Shown here piece by piece: positions 16,248-25,449 of a stretch of DNA of 64,000 nucleotides; positions within the stretch are counted from its first letter, which is position 1; the number at the start of each line of letters is the position of its first letter. The position numbers and the translations under genes were made by a program. The DNA lies in NCBI RefSeq assembly GCF_003860525.1, contig NZ_CP034161.1:1550001-1614000 (forward strand), in the 5' to 3' direction. The notes under the pieces were generated by a model. It saw only the letters and a program-made list of their open reading frames with translations, had not been told where the DNA came from and did not search any database. The stretch comes from Epilithonimonas vandammei. Lineage in GTDB: Bacteria > Bacteroidota > Bacteroidia > Flavobacteriales > Weeksellaceae.

Positions 16248-17042
16248 TCATATCGCCACAGGCGCTTTAATTCCCGGATGCGGATCATAATTTTCCAACG
16301 TAAAATCTTCAAAATCAAAATCAAAAATATCTTTGATTTCTGGATTCAGTTTCATAGTCGGTAAAGGTCTTGTTTCTCTTGAAAGCTGTTTGTTGACTTG
16401 CTCAAAATGATTATTATAAATATGAACATCACCAAAAGTGTGAACATAATCGCCAACTTCCAATCCTGTAACCTGCGCAACCATCATCAATAAAAGAGCA
16501 TAACTCGCAATATTGAAAGGAACTCCCAAGAAAACATCTGCACTTCTCTGATACAATTGAAGCGACAATTTTCCATCAGCTACATAAAACTGAAACAAAG
16601 CGTGACAAGGAGCCAAAGCCATATTTGGGATTTCTGCAGCGTTCCAGGCTGAAACTATTAATCTACGGGAATCCGGATTTTTTTTGATTTGTTCAATCAC
16701 TTCGGAAAGTTGGTCAACCACTTTTCCGTCGGCTCCGCTCCAGCTTCTCCATTGGGCGCCATAAACAGGACCTAAGTCTCCATTTTCATCGGCCCATTCG
16801 TCCCAAATTGAAACACCGTTATCTTTCAGATATTTGATATTCGTATCTCCTTTGATAAACCAAAGCAATTCGTAAATAATAGATTTCAAATGAACCTTTT
16901 TTGTCGTTACCAAAGGAAAACCTTTCGATAAATCGTAACGTAATTGGTAGCCAAAAACGCTTCGTGTTCCAGTTCCTGTTCTGTCGGTTTTGTCGGTTCC
17001 GTTATCTAAAATATGCTGAAGTAAATCTAGGTAGTTTTGCAT
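16248..17042 (-). CDS. thyA: Thymidylate synthase
   Basis: Folate-dependent enzyme that methylates dUMP to dTMP. The 264-residue product from the ATG at 17042 matches ThyA in length; the longer open frame up to 17219 is AT-rich upstream sequence. Key features are the dUMP/phosphate loop [19 protein letters not shown] near residue 20, the catalytic cysteine in [12 protein letters not shown] near residue 146, the [20 protein letters not shown] segment and the C-terminal [11 protein letters not shown]. It is not next to a dihydrofolate reductase gene here; downstream is the toxin-antitoxin operon. Confidence 0.97.
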   Translation of the reverse strand: MQNYLDLLQHILDNGTDKTDRTGTGTRSVFGYQLRYDLSKGFPLVTTKKVHLKSIIYELLWFIKGDTNIKYLKDNGVSIWDEWADENGDLGPVYGAQWRSWSGADGKVVDQLSEVIEQIKKNPDSRRLIVSAWNAAEIPNMALAPCHALFQFYVADGKLSLQLYQRSADVFLGVPFNIASYALLLMMVAQVTGLEVGDYVHTFGDVHIYNNHFEQVNKQLSRETRPLPTMKLNPEIKDIFDFDFEDFTLENYDPHPGIKAPVAI

Positions 17043-17218
17043 TTTGAAAGCTAATAATTGGATTACAAAATAAAGAATTTTTAATTGAAATTTTCTTAAT
17101 TCATAAAATAAAAAGTGACAAAAATAATTGGTACTTCTATAAAATCCTTCGGTTTGTCTATTAGATTTGATATTATTTTCTATATGCAACAACTTTGTTC
17201 TCGTAAAACAGACGAACA

Positions 17219-18523
17219 ATGCAAAAATATCTCATCATAGCGCTTTTCATCGGAATCCTTGCTCCGGCTCAAAAAGTATGGACACTTGAGGATTGTCTAG
17301 ATTAAGCTGTAGAAAACAACATCACCGTGAAAAAAACGGTTTTGGACAAGACAACTGCTTCCCTGAATTACCAACAGCAGAAAAATAACAAACTTCCGAC
17401 AATCTACGGTTCTTCATCGCTTGGTTTGACGAATGGTTCCAGTATCGACCCGATTACGAGTTCATTTGTGAATCAGAATGTTTTATCAAATAGTTTTGGG
17501 TTGAGTGGAAATATGACGATTTATCAAGGAAATAAATTGAATCTTCAAATCGAACAGAATAAAATGATTCTTGACCAGTCTTCACTATATCAGAAACAAG
17601 CTGAAAACAGTATCGTTTTGAATGTTTTGAATGCTTACTTACAAGCTTTATATTATTATGAAGGAATCGAAAGTGCAAAATATACGGCAAGTTCTTCCGC
17701 TCAGGAATTGAAACTGACTCAGACCAAATTTAAAAACGGAGCCATTTCAAAATTGGATTTGGCAGATGTTGAAACTCAGGATGCGCAGAATCAATACTCG
17801 GTTGTGAACAGCGAAAATCTTTACAATCAACAGGTTTTGAAACTGAAACAATTATTGGAACTTGACCCAAGTGTTGATTTTCAAATTGAAAAGATAAAAC
17901 TGACCGATTTAATGGAATCAATTCCTGATAAACAACAAGTTTTTGCTCAAGCGATAGAAAATCTTCCTGATTTGAAAATTTATGATTCTCAAAATGAGAT
18001 TCTTGCAAAAGCACTTGAAATCACAAAAGCAGGTTACAAACCGACACTTTCTGCAACTGCCGGCTTGAACACAGGTTTTACGAGCACTCAGGATTATAGT
18101 TATTTGAATCAAATCAAGAATAATTTCAACAAATCAGTTGGTTTATCTCTGAACATTCCGATTTTCTCGAAAAAGCAGAATGATACGAATGTGAAATTAG
18201 CTCAAATCGATATCGAACAAAATAAACTCGATAAAATCAGTGCAAGCAAGACTTTGTATTCATCCATTGAAACAGCTTGGCAGAATGCAATTGCTAATCA
18301 AGCTCAGCAAAAATCTTCGAAAGTGGCAAGAGACAATGCAAAACTCGCTTATGATTTGGCAAGTAAAAAATATGAATTCGGAGGTTTGACAACTACGGAA
18401 TTGGCTGTAAGCAGAAACACTTATTTGACGAATGAGCAAACGTATCTTCAGTCAAAATATATGGCAGTTTTGTACACTCAGTTACTGAATTTTTATCAAG
18501 GGAAAACACTAACTGCTAATTAA
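17219..18523 (+). pseudogene. TolC-family outer-membrane efflux protein interrupted by a nonsense codon
   Basis: Reading from the ATG at 17219 gives a good signal peptide ([18 protein letters not shown]) and the typical mature start KVWTLEDCLD, then a TAA stop at 17303-17305, then in the same frame AVENNITVKKTVLDKTT and an intact 400-residue TolC-like barrel/alpha-helical protein to 18523. TolC homologues usually have an aromatic or other residue at the stop position, so this is a point nonsense mutation or a base-call error. The downstream frame could restart at a GTG (17327) but would lack a signal peptide. It is the first gene of a MacAB-type tripartite efflux operon that is damaged further downstream. 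Confidence 0.85.
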
Positions 18524-18532
18524 TAAATTAAC

Positions 18533-18615
18533 AAGAATCAATTAGTTGCCCCAATCCTAAAGGGAGCAAATTGATTTTATTCCACCCTTTAGGTTCGGGG
18601 AAAGAATAAAATCAA
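18533..18615. repeat. Palindromic repeat family A, copy 2
   Basis: Core CCCCAATCCTAAAGGGAG sits between arms AATCAATT-GTTG and CAAATTGATT, and the second core ACCCTTTAGGTTCGGGG between perfect arms TTGATTTTATT and AATAAAATCAA. Located between the tolC and macA genes. Confidence 0.8.
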
Positions 18616-18627
18616 AATATCAAGATT

Positions 18628-19881
18628 ATGAATCCAAAATATAAAAAATACTTCAAAAATTCCATTATTGTTCTTGTTGCTGCAATTGTCGTATTCTTCG
18701 GATACAAATATTTTACGACAGAGAAAAAAGCGAGTATCGCCGCTCAGACCGTGAAATTATCCAAACAGAATGTCACAACTTCTGTTACCGCAACCGGAAC
18801 AGTAGAACCGGTAGACCAAGTTGATGTCGGAACGCAGGTTTCAGGAATTATCAATCACATTTATGCAGATTACAATTCTCCCGTAAAAAAAGGTCAGCTT
18901 TTGGCAGAATTGGACAAAACCAATCTTCAGGAATCTGTGAACAATGCGTTAGCTCAATATAATGCATCGCTGAACGAGCTGAATTATTACCAACAGAATT
19001 ACAATCGTCAAAACAATATGTATAAATCTGGAGTAATTAGCAAAGCAGATTACGAACAGGCGGCTTATCAGGTTAAAAATTCTCAGGAAACGGTAAGTCA
19101 GAGAAAAACAGCTTTGGCGCAAGCGAGAACCAATTTGAGTTATGCTAATATTTATGCTCCGATTGACGGAATTATCCTAAGTAGAGAAGTGGAAGAAGGA
19201 CAAACGGTCGCCGCTACTATGACGACACCAACCTTATTCACGATTGCGAAAGACATCACAAAAATGCAGGTGGAAGCGAATGTAGATGAAGCCGATATCG
19301 GCGGTGTTGAAGTTGGTCAGCGAGTGAGTTTCACAGTTGATGCTTATCCACAGGAAGAATTCAGCGGTCGTGTTCGTCAAGTTCGTTTGTCGGCAACTAC
19401 AGAATCGAATGTTGTGACTTACACGGTAATCATCGATGCAGACAATCCCGAACAAAAATTGAAACCAGGATTAACAGCAACTATTACGATTTTCACTCAG
19501 GAATTGAAAGGTACGAATACAGTTCCGGCTTCGGCAATCGCTTTCAGTCCAGATACGGAAACTTTGCAGAAATATTATCAGCAAAACCAAATCACAGCCA
19601 AAATTCCTGAAGTCAAAACCGGAAAAAACAAAGAAAAATACATTTGGATTAAAAATAATGACGGAAGTCTTTCCCAAAAACAAATTACAATCGGAATCAA
19701 TGACGGAATCAATATTCAGGTGGTTAGCGGACTTTCAGGAAACGAACAAATCGTAACCTCACTAGACGAACAGACAGAACCAGTTGCAAAATCAGAATCT
19801 GACGAAAGCAGCCCATTTATGCCGAAAAGACCAAATAATAACAACAAAAAGTCTAGTTCAAACCAAGGTCCACCGAATTAA
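18628..19881 (+). CDS. Periplasmic adaptor subunit of a MacAB-type efflux pump
   Basis: 417-residue membrane-fusion protein anchored by one N-terminal membrane segment (residues 11-27). It shows the order expected of MacA: a lipoyl half (TGTVEPVDQVDVGTQVSGIINHIYADYNSPVKKGQLLAELD), a coiled-coil hairpin (residues 95-165), the second lipoyl half (YAPIDGIILSREVEEGQTV), beta-barrel (NVVTYTVIIDADNPEQKLKPGLTATI) and membrane-proximal domain. The C-terminus is a low-complexity Ser/Asn/Lys/Pro tail. The gene itself is intact, but its outer-membrane partner has a nonsense codon and its ABC partner is truncated, so the pump is probably not functional. Confidence 0.88.
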   Translation: MNPKYKKYFKNSIIVLVAAIVVFFGYKYFTTEKKASIAAQTVKLSKQNVTTSVTATGTVEPVDQVDVGTQVSGIINHIYADYNSPVKKGQLLAELDKTNLQESVNNALAQYNASLNELNYYQQNYNRQNNMYKSGVISKADYEQAAYQVKNSQETVSQRKTALAQARTNLSYANIYAPIDGIILSREVEEGQTVAATMTTPTLFTIAKDITKMQVEANVDEADIGGVEVGQRVSFTVDAYPQEEFSGRVRQVRLSATTESNVVTYTVIIDADNPEQKLKPGLTATITIFTQELKGTNTVPASAIAFSPDTETLQKYYQQNQITAKIPEVKTGKNKEKYIWIKNNDGSLSQKQITIGINDGINIQVVSGLSGNEQIVTSLDEQTEPVAKSESDESSPFMPKRPNNNNKKSSSNQGPPN

Positions 19882-19981
19882 TTGTGTTGAGAGTTTTCGG
19901 TTGATAGTTGATAGAACTTCAAACCTCAAATCTCAACCTTAAATTAAACCAACAGCCATCAACTGTAAACCAACAACTAAA

Positions 19982-20614
19982 ATGAAACCCATCATCAAAA
20001 TAGAAAACCTGAAACGCGAATTCAAAATGGGCGACGAAATCGTTCACGCTTTGAAAGGCATAGATTTGACTATTAACGAAGGCGAGTTTGTGACGATTAT
20101 GGGAACCAGCGGTTCTGGAAAATCAACATTCCTTAATGTTTTAGGATGTCTCGACCAGCCGACTTCTGGAACTTATGAACTGGACGGCGTTTTGGTCAAA
20201 GATTTAAACAACAACCAACTGGCGGAAATCAGGAATACCAAAATCGGATTCATATTTCAATCATACAATTTATTGGCTAGAACCAGCGCGCTGGAAAACG
20301 TAGAGTTGCCTTTGCTCTACAATTCCAAAGTGTCGGCGGAAGAGAGAAGGGAGCGCGCTGTGAAAGCCTTAAAACAGGTCGGATTGGAAAGCAGAATGGG
20401 ACACGTTCCGAGTCAGCTTTCAGGCGGACAACAACAGAGAGTTGCAATTGCGAGAGCCTTGGTCAATCATCCAATCATCCTTTTAGCAGACGAGGCAACA
20501 GGAAATCTCGACACCAGAACTTCCTACGAAGTGATGAATCTTTTTCAGGAGCTCAACGACCAGGGAATCACGATTGGATTTGTAACCCACGAGGATGATT
20601 ATATTTTATCTTAA
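19982..20614 (+). pseudogene. MacB-type ABC ATPase, truncated at the C-terminus
   Basis: 210 residues of a LolD/MacB-class ATPase with Walker A GTSGSGKST (about 40-48), Q-loop FIFQSYNLL, signature LSGGQQQR, Walker B ILLADEAT and the H-loop FVTHEDD. Directly after the H-loop the frame ends (YILS, stop); the normal last 20 or so residues and the permease domain or separate permease genes that belong downstream are absent. The next gene, the sensor kinase, is missing its own beginning. A single deletion with its junction near 20590-20610 explains both. An isolated nucleotide-binding subunit without a permease cannot drive export. Confidence 0.75.
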
Positions 20615-21470
20615 TTATTTTATCATTGTCAAATGGCTTTTTGAGAATAAAAAACTGTGGTTTTTCGCATCCAATTTTTTGTTATTGATTTTGCTAATTT
20701 TTGTCAAAAGTCAGATTTTCGAATTACTCGAACCAGACCGACCAAAAATGCTGGGAAAACGTCCACCAGAAGCTTTGCGGTACTTTTTCGATTTTCTGAT
20801 TTATCTAATTCCTGTTGCGTTTTCGATTGCCATCAATGCGAGTAAAAAAATGCAGAAGGCTGAAGAAATGAATATAGAAGCGGATAATATCAAACTACAG
20901 TCTGAACTTCAACACTTGAAATATCAGTTACAACCGCACTTTTTCTTCAATGCGCTTAATAATATCTATTCTTTGATTGATTTTGATTCGGAGAAAGCGA
21001 AACAAAGTGTTCACAGTTTGAGTAAACTGATGCGACATCTTTTGTACAAAACCGATGTTGATAAAATCAGTCTTTCCGAAGAAATCGATTTTCTGAATAA
21101 GTATATCGACTTGATGTCATTAAGACTGAATGATAAAACGAAAGTTTACACCAATTTTCCAACGAAAATTCCGAGTTTGGAAGTTGCGCCGTTGTTGTTT
21201 ATTTCAATTGTGGAAAATGCTTTTAAACACGGCGTTTCAGCAACGCAACATTCGGATATTAGTTTTAAAATGGAAGTTATCGAAGATGAAATTCAGTTCA
21301 CCGCTTCTAATTCCAATTTTCCGAAAACCGATACAGACAAAAGCGGTTCTGGAATTGGCGTGGAAAATCTGAAAAAAAGACTTAACTTGCTTTATCCCAA
21401 GAAACACGAGTTTCATTCTTGTCTGAACGACGGAATGTACATCGCGGAAGTGAAATTGAAAACGAATTAA
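20595..21470 (+). pseudogene. LytS-like sensor histidine kinase, N-terminally truncated
   Basis: Contains the last two predicted membrane segments (about 14-36 and 66-82), a short coiled linker and the His_kinase domain QLQPHFFFNALNNIYSLI with the phosphoacceptor His near residue 115, then the N-box SIVENAFKHGV and the G-box GSGIGVENLKKRL. Members usually have four membrane segments; here the first two are missing and the open frame begins inside the end of the ABC ATPase gene. It may still be translated as a shortened protein. Its partner response regulator gene at 21577 is intact. Confidence 0.72.
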
Positions 21471-21480
21471 TTAGGATTTT

Positions 21481-21554
21481 GTCATTCCGAGGAACGAGAA
21501 ATCTCTACATTAATAATTAGATTCTTCACTACATTTTATTTCGTTCAGAATGAC
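21481..21554. repeat. Palindromic repeat family D, complete copy
   Basis: GTCATTCCGAGGAACGAGAAATCTC at one end and CGTTCAGAATGAC at the other form an imperfect inverted repeat of about 74 bp between the kinase and regulator genes. Confidence 0.75.
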
Positions 21555-21576
21555 AAGGCTCAAAAAATAATCAAAG

Positions 21577-22302
21577 ATGAAAAAAATAACCTGCCTAATT
21601 GCCGACGACGAACCAATGGCTTTGAACTTAATCGAAAGTTACGTTCTGAAAACGCCTTTTCTGGAACTGAAAGCCAAATGCAACAGCGCCATAGAAGCAA
21701 TGCAGGTTTTGGAAGATCAAAAAGACATCGATTTGTTTTTTTTGGATATTCAAATGCCTGATTTGACAGGCTTGGAATTTTCAAAGCTACTTCTTCAAAA
21801 CAGTCGTGTGATTTTTACGACCGCTTTTGACCAATATGCGATTGACGGTTACAAAGTGAATGCGTTGGATTATCTGCTGAAACCTTTTGATTATAATGAG
21901 TTTTTAAATGCTTCTACAAAAGCCAGAAGTTATTTTGAATCTCAACAATCTGTTTCCGTTTCAAAACCAGAAAAAAAGCAGGAGTTTTTCTTTGTAAAAT
22001 CGGAATACAAACAAATCAAAATCAACTTTTCTGAAATCCTTTACATAGAAGGTTTGAAAGATTATGTGAAAATCTATCTAAAAGACAATCCAAAACCGAT
22101 TTTGACTTTGATGAGTTTAAAAAAATTGGAAGAAGAATTGCCTTCGGAAAATTTTATGAGAATTCATCGTTCTTACATCATCGCTCTCGATAAAATTGAA
22201 GCAATCGAAAGAAACCACATTGTCATCGGAAAGGAACAAATAGCTATTGCTCCGAATTATAAAGATTCTTTGATGGAATATATTGGCGGGAAAAGTTTAT
22301 AA
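21577..22302 (+). CDS. LytTR-family response regulator
   Basis: 241-residue two-component regulator. The receiver domain has the acidic pocket IADDEP (Asp 10-11), the phosphorylated aspartate D57 in FFLDIQMPD, the Thr/Ser switch in FTTAFDQYA and the lysine in LLKPFDY. The C-terminal LytTR DNA-binding domain begins near residue 135 (FFVKSEYKQIKINFSEILYIEGLKDYVKIYL) and includes the FMRIHRSYIIALDKIEAI segment. It pairs with the LytS-like kinase immediately upstream and probably controlled the adjoining efflux operon. It ends where the convergent GreA-like gene ends. Confidence 0.92.
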   Translation: MKKITCLIADDEPMALNLIESYVLKTPFLELKAKCNSAIEAMQVLEDQKDIDLFFLDIQMPDLTGLEFSKLLLQNSRVIFTTAFDQYAIDGYKVNALDYLLKPFDYNEFLNASTKARSYFESQQSVSVSKPEKKQEFFFVKSEYKQIKINFSEILYIEGLKDYVKIYLKDNPKPILTLMSLKKLEEELPSENFMRIHRSYIIALDKIEAIERNHIVIGKEQIAIAPNYKDSLMEYIGGKSL

Positions 22303-22758
22303 TTACTGAATATCCACAATCTTCTGACTCATATTATTCAGAGAAAAAACATCACCTTTTAGTTTCCCATTCATTGCTTTTGCCAAAGGAGATTCGGGAG
22401 AAATACAAATGATTTTTTGATTGTCAAAATTAATTTCGCCCAAAGAAACCGAGATAAAAAACAAACCTTTTTCAGTTTTTACAATCGCTCCTTTTTCAGC
22501 TTTATCAAATTTTTTTGTCATCCTGAGCTTGTCGAAGGATGTTTTAAGAAAATCCTGTTGCTTCAAAACTTCATTCAGCTGAACTTGTAGGTTGTTGATT
22601 TCCTGCTGTAGCATTTCTCTTCCTGTTTCGTATTTATCTCCCATCGAGCTTTTGGTGTCGTTGTTGGAAGCACGGGTTTCCGCAATCAGCTTTTCGAAAT
22701 TCTGGATTTTTCCGGAGAGCTTTTGACTGATTAGTTTAATTAATTCTGTTTTATTCAT
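22303..22758 (-). CDS. GreA/GreB-like protein carrying an in-frame palindromic repeat
   Basis: 151-residue protein with an N-terminal helical hairpin (MNKTELIKLISQKLSGKIQNFEKLIAETRAS through NNLQVQLNEVLKQQ) that includes SSMGDKYETGREM, and a C-terminal FKBP-like GreA domain (VSLGEINFDNQKIICISPESPLAKAMNGKLKGDVFSL). Such proteins in Flavobacteriia are sometimes mislabelled as acyl carrier protein synthases. Residues 73-82 (SFDKLRMT) are encoded by a palindromic intergenic-type repeat at 22517-22541 that seems to have inserted in frame in the connector between domains. The gene is probably functional; the role in transcript cleavage is inferred from fold only. Its start is 1 bp from the stop of the upstream cca gene, so they form an operon. 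Confidence 0.72.
   Translation of the reverse strand: MNKTELIKLISQKLSGKIQNFEKLIAETRASNNDTKSSMGDKYETGREMLQQEINNLQVQLNEVLKQQDFLKTSFDKLRMTKKFDKAEKGAIVKTEKGLFFISVSLGEINFDNQKIICISPESPLAKAMNGKLKGDVFSLNNMSQKIVDIQ
22517..22541. repeat. Palindromic repeat inside the GreA-like coding sequence
   Basis: GTCATCCTGAGCTTGTCGAAGGATG contains the inverted pair CATCCT/AGGATG. It is normally an intergenic-type element related to family D, here sitting in frame within a gene. Confidence 0.75.
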
Positions 22759-22759
22759 A

Positions 22760-24181
22760 TCAAACCATATTTAATCCCAATTTCTCTGCTTCAGCAATCA
22801 CAAAATCCTTCGCTTCTATTTTATCATTTTTGATTTCTCCTTCCAGAATGGCTTCCTTCACTTTTTCTTTCAGAATTCCGATTTCTCTTCCGGGTTTCAG
22901 GTTGAACATTTCCATAATCTCTTCTCCGGAAATAGGTGGTTGGAAATTACGAACTTGATCTTTTTCTTCAACCTCTTTTATCTTTTGCGCTACATATTCG
23001 AAATTCTTTTTGAAACGAGCTTGCTTTGAATAATTTTTGGTTGTTATATCAGATTTACAAAGCGTGAAAAGGTCTTCCAAGTCTTCACCGGAATCAAAAA
23101 GTAACCTTCTGAGTGCGGAGTCCGAAGCATCATCCGTAATCAAAGCAATTGGACGGGCGTGCATTCTTACCAGTTTTTCGACATATTTCTGTTCTTGCCC
23201 AAGCGGAAGTTTCAGCCTTTTGAAAATCGATTTTATCATTTTAGAACCTACAAATTCGTGACCGTGAAAAGTCCAGCCGATTCCTTCGACATATTTTTTG
23301 GTTGGCGCTTTTCCAATATCGTGAAGCAAAGCCGACCAACGCAACCAAAGTTTATCTGTACTTTCAGAAATATTATCAACCACTTGCAACGTGTGATAAA
23401 AATTGTCTTTATGCGTTTGTCCGTCGATATCTTCAATGCCTTTCAATGCCGTCAATTCCGGAAGAATATAATCGAGTAGGGAAGTTTCTTCTAATAATTT
23501 CAAACCTTTTGAAGGTCTGTCGGAAAGCATTATTTTATTAAACTCCACCATAATGCGCTCCATTGAAACGATTTTCATTCGCTCGGCTTCTTCTTTAATG
23601 GCTTTCAAAGAATGTTCTTCGATTTCGAAATCCAAAGTTGTTGCAAAACGAATTGCTCTCATCATTCTCAATGGGTCATCGGAATAGGTTTGATGAGGTT
23701 CCAAAGGTGTTCTCAGTATTTTGTCGGAAAGATCCTGCATTCCGCCAAACGGATCAATCAATTCTCCGAAATTATCTTTGTTGAGAGAAATTGCCATAGC
23801 GTTGATGGTAAAATCTCTGCGTTTTTGGTCATCTTCAATCGTCCCGATTTCTACAGACGGCTTTCTGGAATCCTCGCTGTAGCTTTCTTTTCTGGCGCCC
23901 ACAAATTCCAGTTCTAAAGCTTTGTAACGAAACATCGCTGTTCCATAAGTTTTGAAAACTGCCACTTTAGTTTTTGGATCAATTTCTTTAGCGATGCTTT
24001 CTGCCAATTCTATTCCGCTGGATTCTGTGACGAAATCAATATCTGTTGGGGCTTTTCTTTGCATCAGCAAATCTCTTACGAATCCACCAACAGCGTAAAC
24101 GGATTGTCCGTTTCTGTCGGCGACTTCAGAAATGGTTTTGAAAAGTTTAAGATTTTTATTTTGGTTGAGGTTGATGAACAT
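22760..24181 (-). CDS. cca: CCA tRNA nucleotidyltransferase with HD domain
   Basis: 473-residue class II nucleotidyltransferase that adds or repairs the CCA end of tRNAs. The head has YAVGGFVRDLLMQRKAPTDIDFV (about residues 28-50) with the metal-binding DxD, then RRDFTINAMAISL and the neck motif YSDDPLRMMRAIRFATTLDF. An HD phosphohydrolase-like domain follows (SALLHDIGKAPTKK, FHGHEFVGSKM). Because polyA polymerases share the fold, activity cannot be proven by eye, but a single such gene with this head motif is normally the CCA-adding enzyme. It is the first gene of a two-gene operon with the GreA-like protein. Confidence 0.9.
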   Translation of the reverse strand: MFINLNQNKNLKLFKTISEVADRNGQSVYAVGGFVRDLLMQRKAPTDIDFVTESSGIELAESIAKEIDPKTKVAVFKTYGTAMFRYKALELEFVGARKESYSEDSRKPSVEIGTIEDDQKRRDFTINAMAISLNKDNFGELIDPFGGMQDLSDKILRTPLEPHQTYSDDPLRMMRAIRFATTLDFEIEEHSLKAIKEEAERMKIVSMERIMVEFNKIMLSDRPSKGLKLLEETSLLDYILPELTALKGIEDIDGQTHKDNFYHTLQVVDNISESTDKLWLRWSALLHDIGKAPTKKYVEGIGWTFHGHEFVGSKMIKSIFKRLKLPLGQEQKYVEKLVRMHARPIALITDDASDSALRRLLFDSGEDLEDLFTLCKSDITTKNYSKQARFKKNFEYVAQKIKEVEEKDQVRNFQPPISGEEIMEMFNLKPGREIGILKEKVKEAILEGEIKNDKIEAKDFVIAEAEKLGLNMV

Positions 24182-24609
24182 TAAAACTGATAAGTACTGA
24201 AATTGAATTTAAAATATTGCAACAACATAGGCACATAGATGTCTTCTAATTTAAAAGGAAAAATAGAAGTTATTAATTGCGTTTTTAATTTGATACTAAG
24301 ATTTCTATGTGGCTATGTGGTTTGAAAAACTTTTGATAGAATAATAAACTCTTTGATAGTTTGCTAATCATCCGCAAAGATAAGTTTTTTCGAAATTTTG
24401 TCTTAGGTATTAAAAATATCAAATTCAATTTTTTTTGAATTTCAAGACTTTTTGTCTTTTGATTTTATTTTAATTATTGAAAATCAGACATTTTGCTACG
24501 AAAATGTGCGCGGTATTCTTTTTGAGATTAGAGTCAATACAAAAAGTAGTTTTTTTTCATAGTTTATTTTCCGGCGGATGGTCTTGCAAAAGGTTATCCG
24601 CCGGTTTTT
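24182..24609. other. 430-bp gene-free region with a repeat and an orphan terminator
   Basis: Between two minus-strand genes. It holds a family F palindromic repeat (24221-24324), AT-rich sequence, and a strong hairpin at 24571-24604 with a T tail on the plus strand. No open frame, tRNA or known riboswitch shape is seen. Confidence 0.7.
24221..24324. repeat. Palindromic repeat family F, copy 1
   Basis: AACATAGGCACATAG and CTATGTGGCTATGTGGTT are inverted complements about 70 bp apart. The same pair forms the core of the MITE but here lacks the GAGCCTGTTTAAA ends. Confidence 0.7.
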
Positions 24610-24611
24610 TT
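24571..24611 (+). terminator. Strong intrinsic terminator without an upstream plus-strand gene
   Basis: Perfect stem CCGGCGGAT/ATCCGCCGG, 16-nt loop, then T7. On the minus strand the hairpin is followed by AAAATAAAC, so it is not a good terminator for tsaC. It may end an unannotated plus-strand small RNA starting somewhere in 24400-24550. Confidence 0.6.
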
Positions 24612-24612
24612 A

Positions 24613-25164
24613 TTCTCTTAGGATTTTGATTTGGTTGTTGTTCCAGACTTTGATAACAGACGAACCGGAAAACTCCGAAACCTTATCGTGATTATCTTCT
24701 ACTATATAATCAACTGCATTTTTTATTTCATCAGAGATATCACTGAATTTCATAGGAGATTTTTGTCCACTCAAATTAGCTGAGGTTGAGACTAAAGGTT
24801 TGTTAAGTTTTGAAATCAGTTTTTTGCAATAATCATTTTTTACGATTCTGATTCCGATGCTTCCGTCTTCTGCTAATAGTTCTTTTGGAAGATTCTTTGG
24901 GTTTTCATAAACAATGGTGACGGGTTTCTCGCTAAGATCGATGATTTGCCAGGCCATTTCCGGTACATCCACCAAATCCTGCAATCTTTTTTCGGATTCT
25001 ACTAATATAATAAGAGACTTGTTTGGTTCTCTTTTTTTGATGTCGAATATCTTTTTTATGGCTTCAGGATTGGTCGCGTCACAGCCGATTCCCCAGATAG
25101 TATCTGTTGGATAAAGTATGGTTCCGCCGGATTGTAGTATTTCTATTGTCTGATTTAAGTCCAT
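24613..25164 (-). CDS. tsaC: L-threonylcarbamoyladenylate synthase (Sua5/YciO/YrdC family)
   Basis: 184-residue enzyme that makes threonylcarbamoyl-AMP from threonine, bicarbonate and ATP for the t6A37 modification of tRNAs. Family landmarks are GGTILYPTDTIWGIGCDA near residues 14-31, the KxR...SxN-type ATP site IKKREPNKSLIILV, GSIGIRIVKN and PLVSTSANLSGQ. The tsaE gene of the same pathway is in this window at 52239. The stop codon at 24610-24612 overlaps the T tail of the plus-strand hairpin. Confidence 0.92.
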
Positions 25165-25449
25165 ATAAGTTCTGATTTTGGTGAAAACCGAATGTGAATA
25201 ACTATTAAAGCTTTTAATATTTTGATTTTCAGGTGATTGTTTATTTCAGGTGTGGTTTTCAGTAAAAATTATCTGTTGCAAATTTAATGATAAATGAACA
25301 GATTTTTAAATTGTATTAACCTGTTAAGGTTGATTTAACATAATCCTGATTTTCGTAATGCTTAATTAAAGATTATTTAAAAATTCTTATACATTCCAAT
25401 CGGTTCTCATACCATTTCTTTGGCAACGAAGAAAAAGGAAAGTAAAAAA
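25165..25449 (+). promoter_or_regulatory. Upstream region of the TonB receptor operon
   Basis: 285 bp without a gene. Notable is a cluster of spaced TTAA words at 25316-25341 (ATTAACCTGTTAAGG, then GATTTAACATAATC) that could be a regulator site. No consensus -33/-7 pair and no known riboswitch motif could be recognised. Confidence 0.3.

Noticed and set aside
16248-17219. A 323-residue extended thymidylate synthase
   Set aside because: The extra 59 residues are encoded by AT-rich upstream DNA, and ThyA homology starts exactly at the ATG at 17042.
22303-22758. 3-oxoacyl-ACP synthase, a label often attached to this family
   Set aside because: At 151 residues it has none of the thiolase-fold motifs; a helical hairpin plus a GreA-type C-terminal domain fits better.
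25165-25449. Cobalamin or other known riboswitch upstream of the TonB receptor
   Set aside because: I could not find the B12-box or other conserved riboswitch motifs; the region is AT-rich without a stable multi-stem fold.
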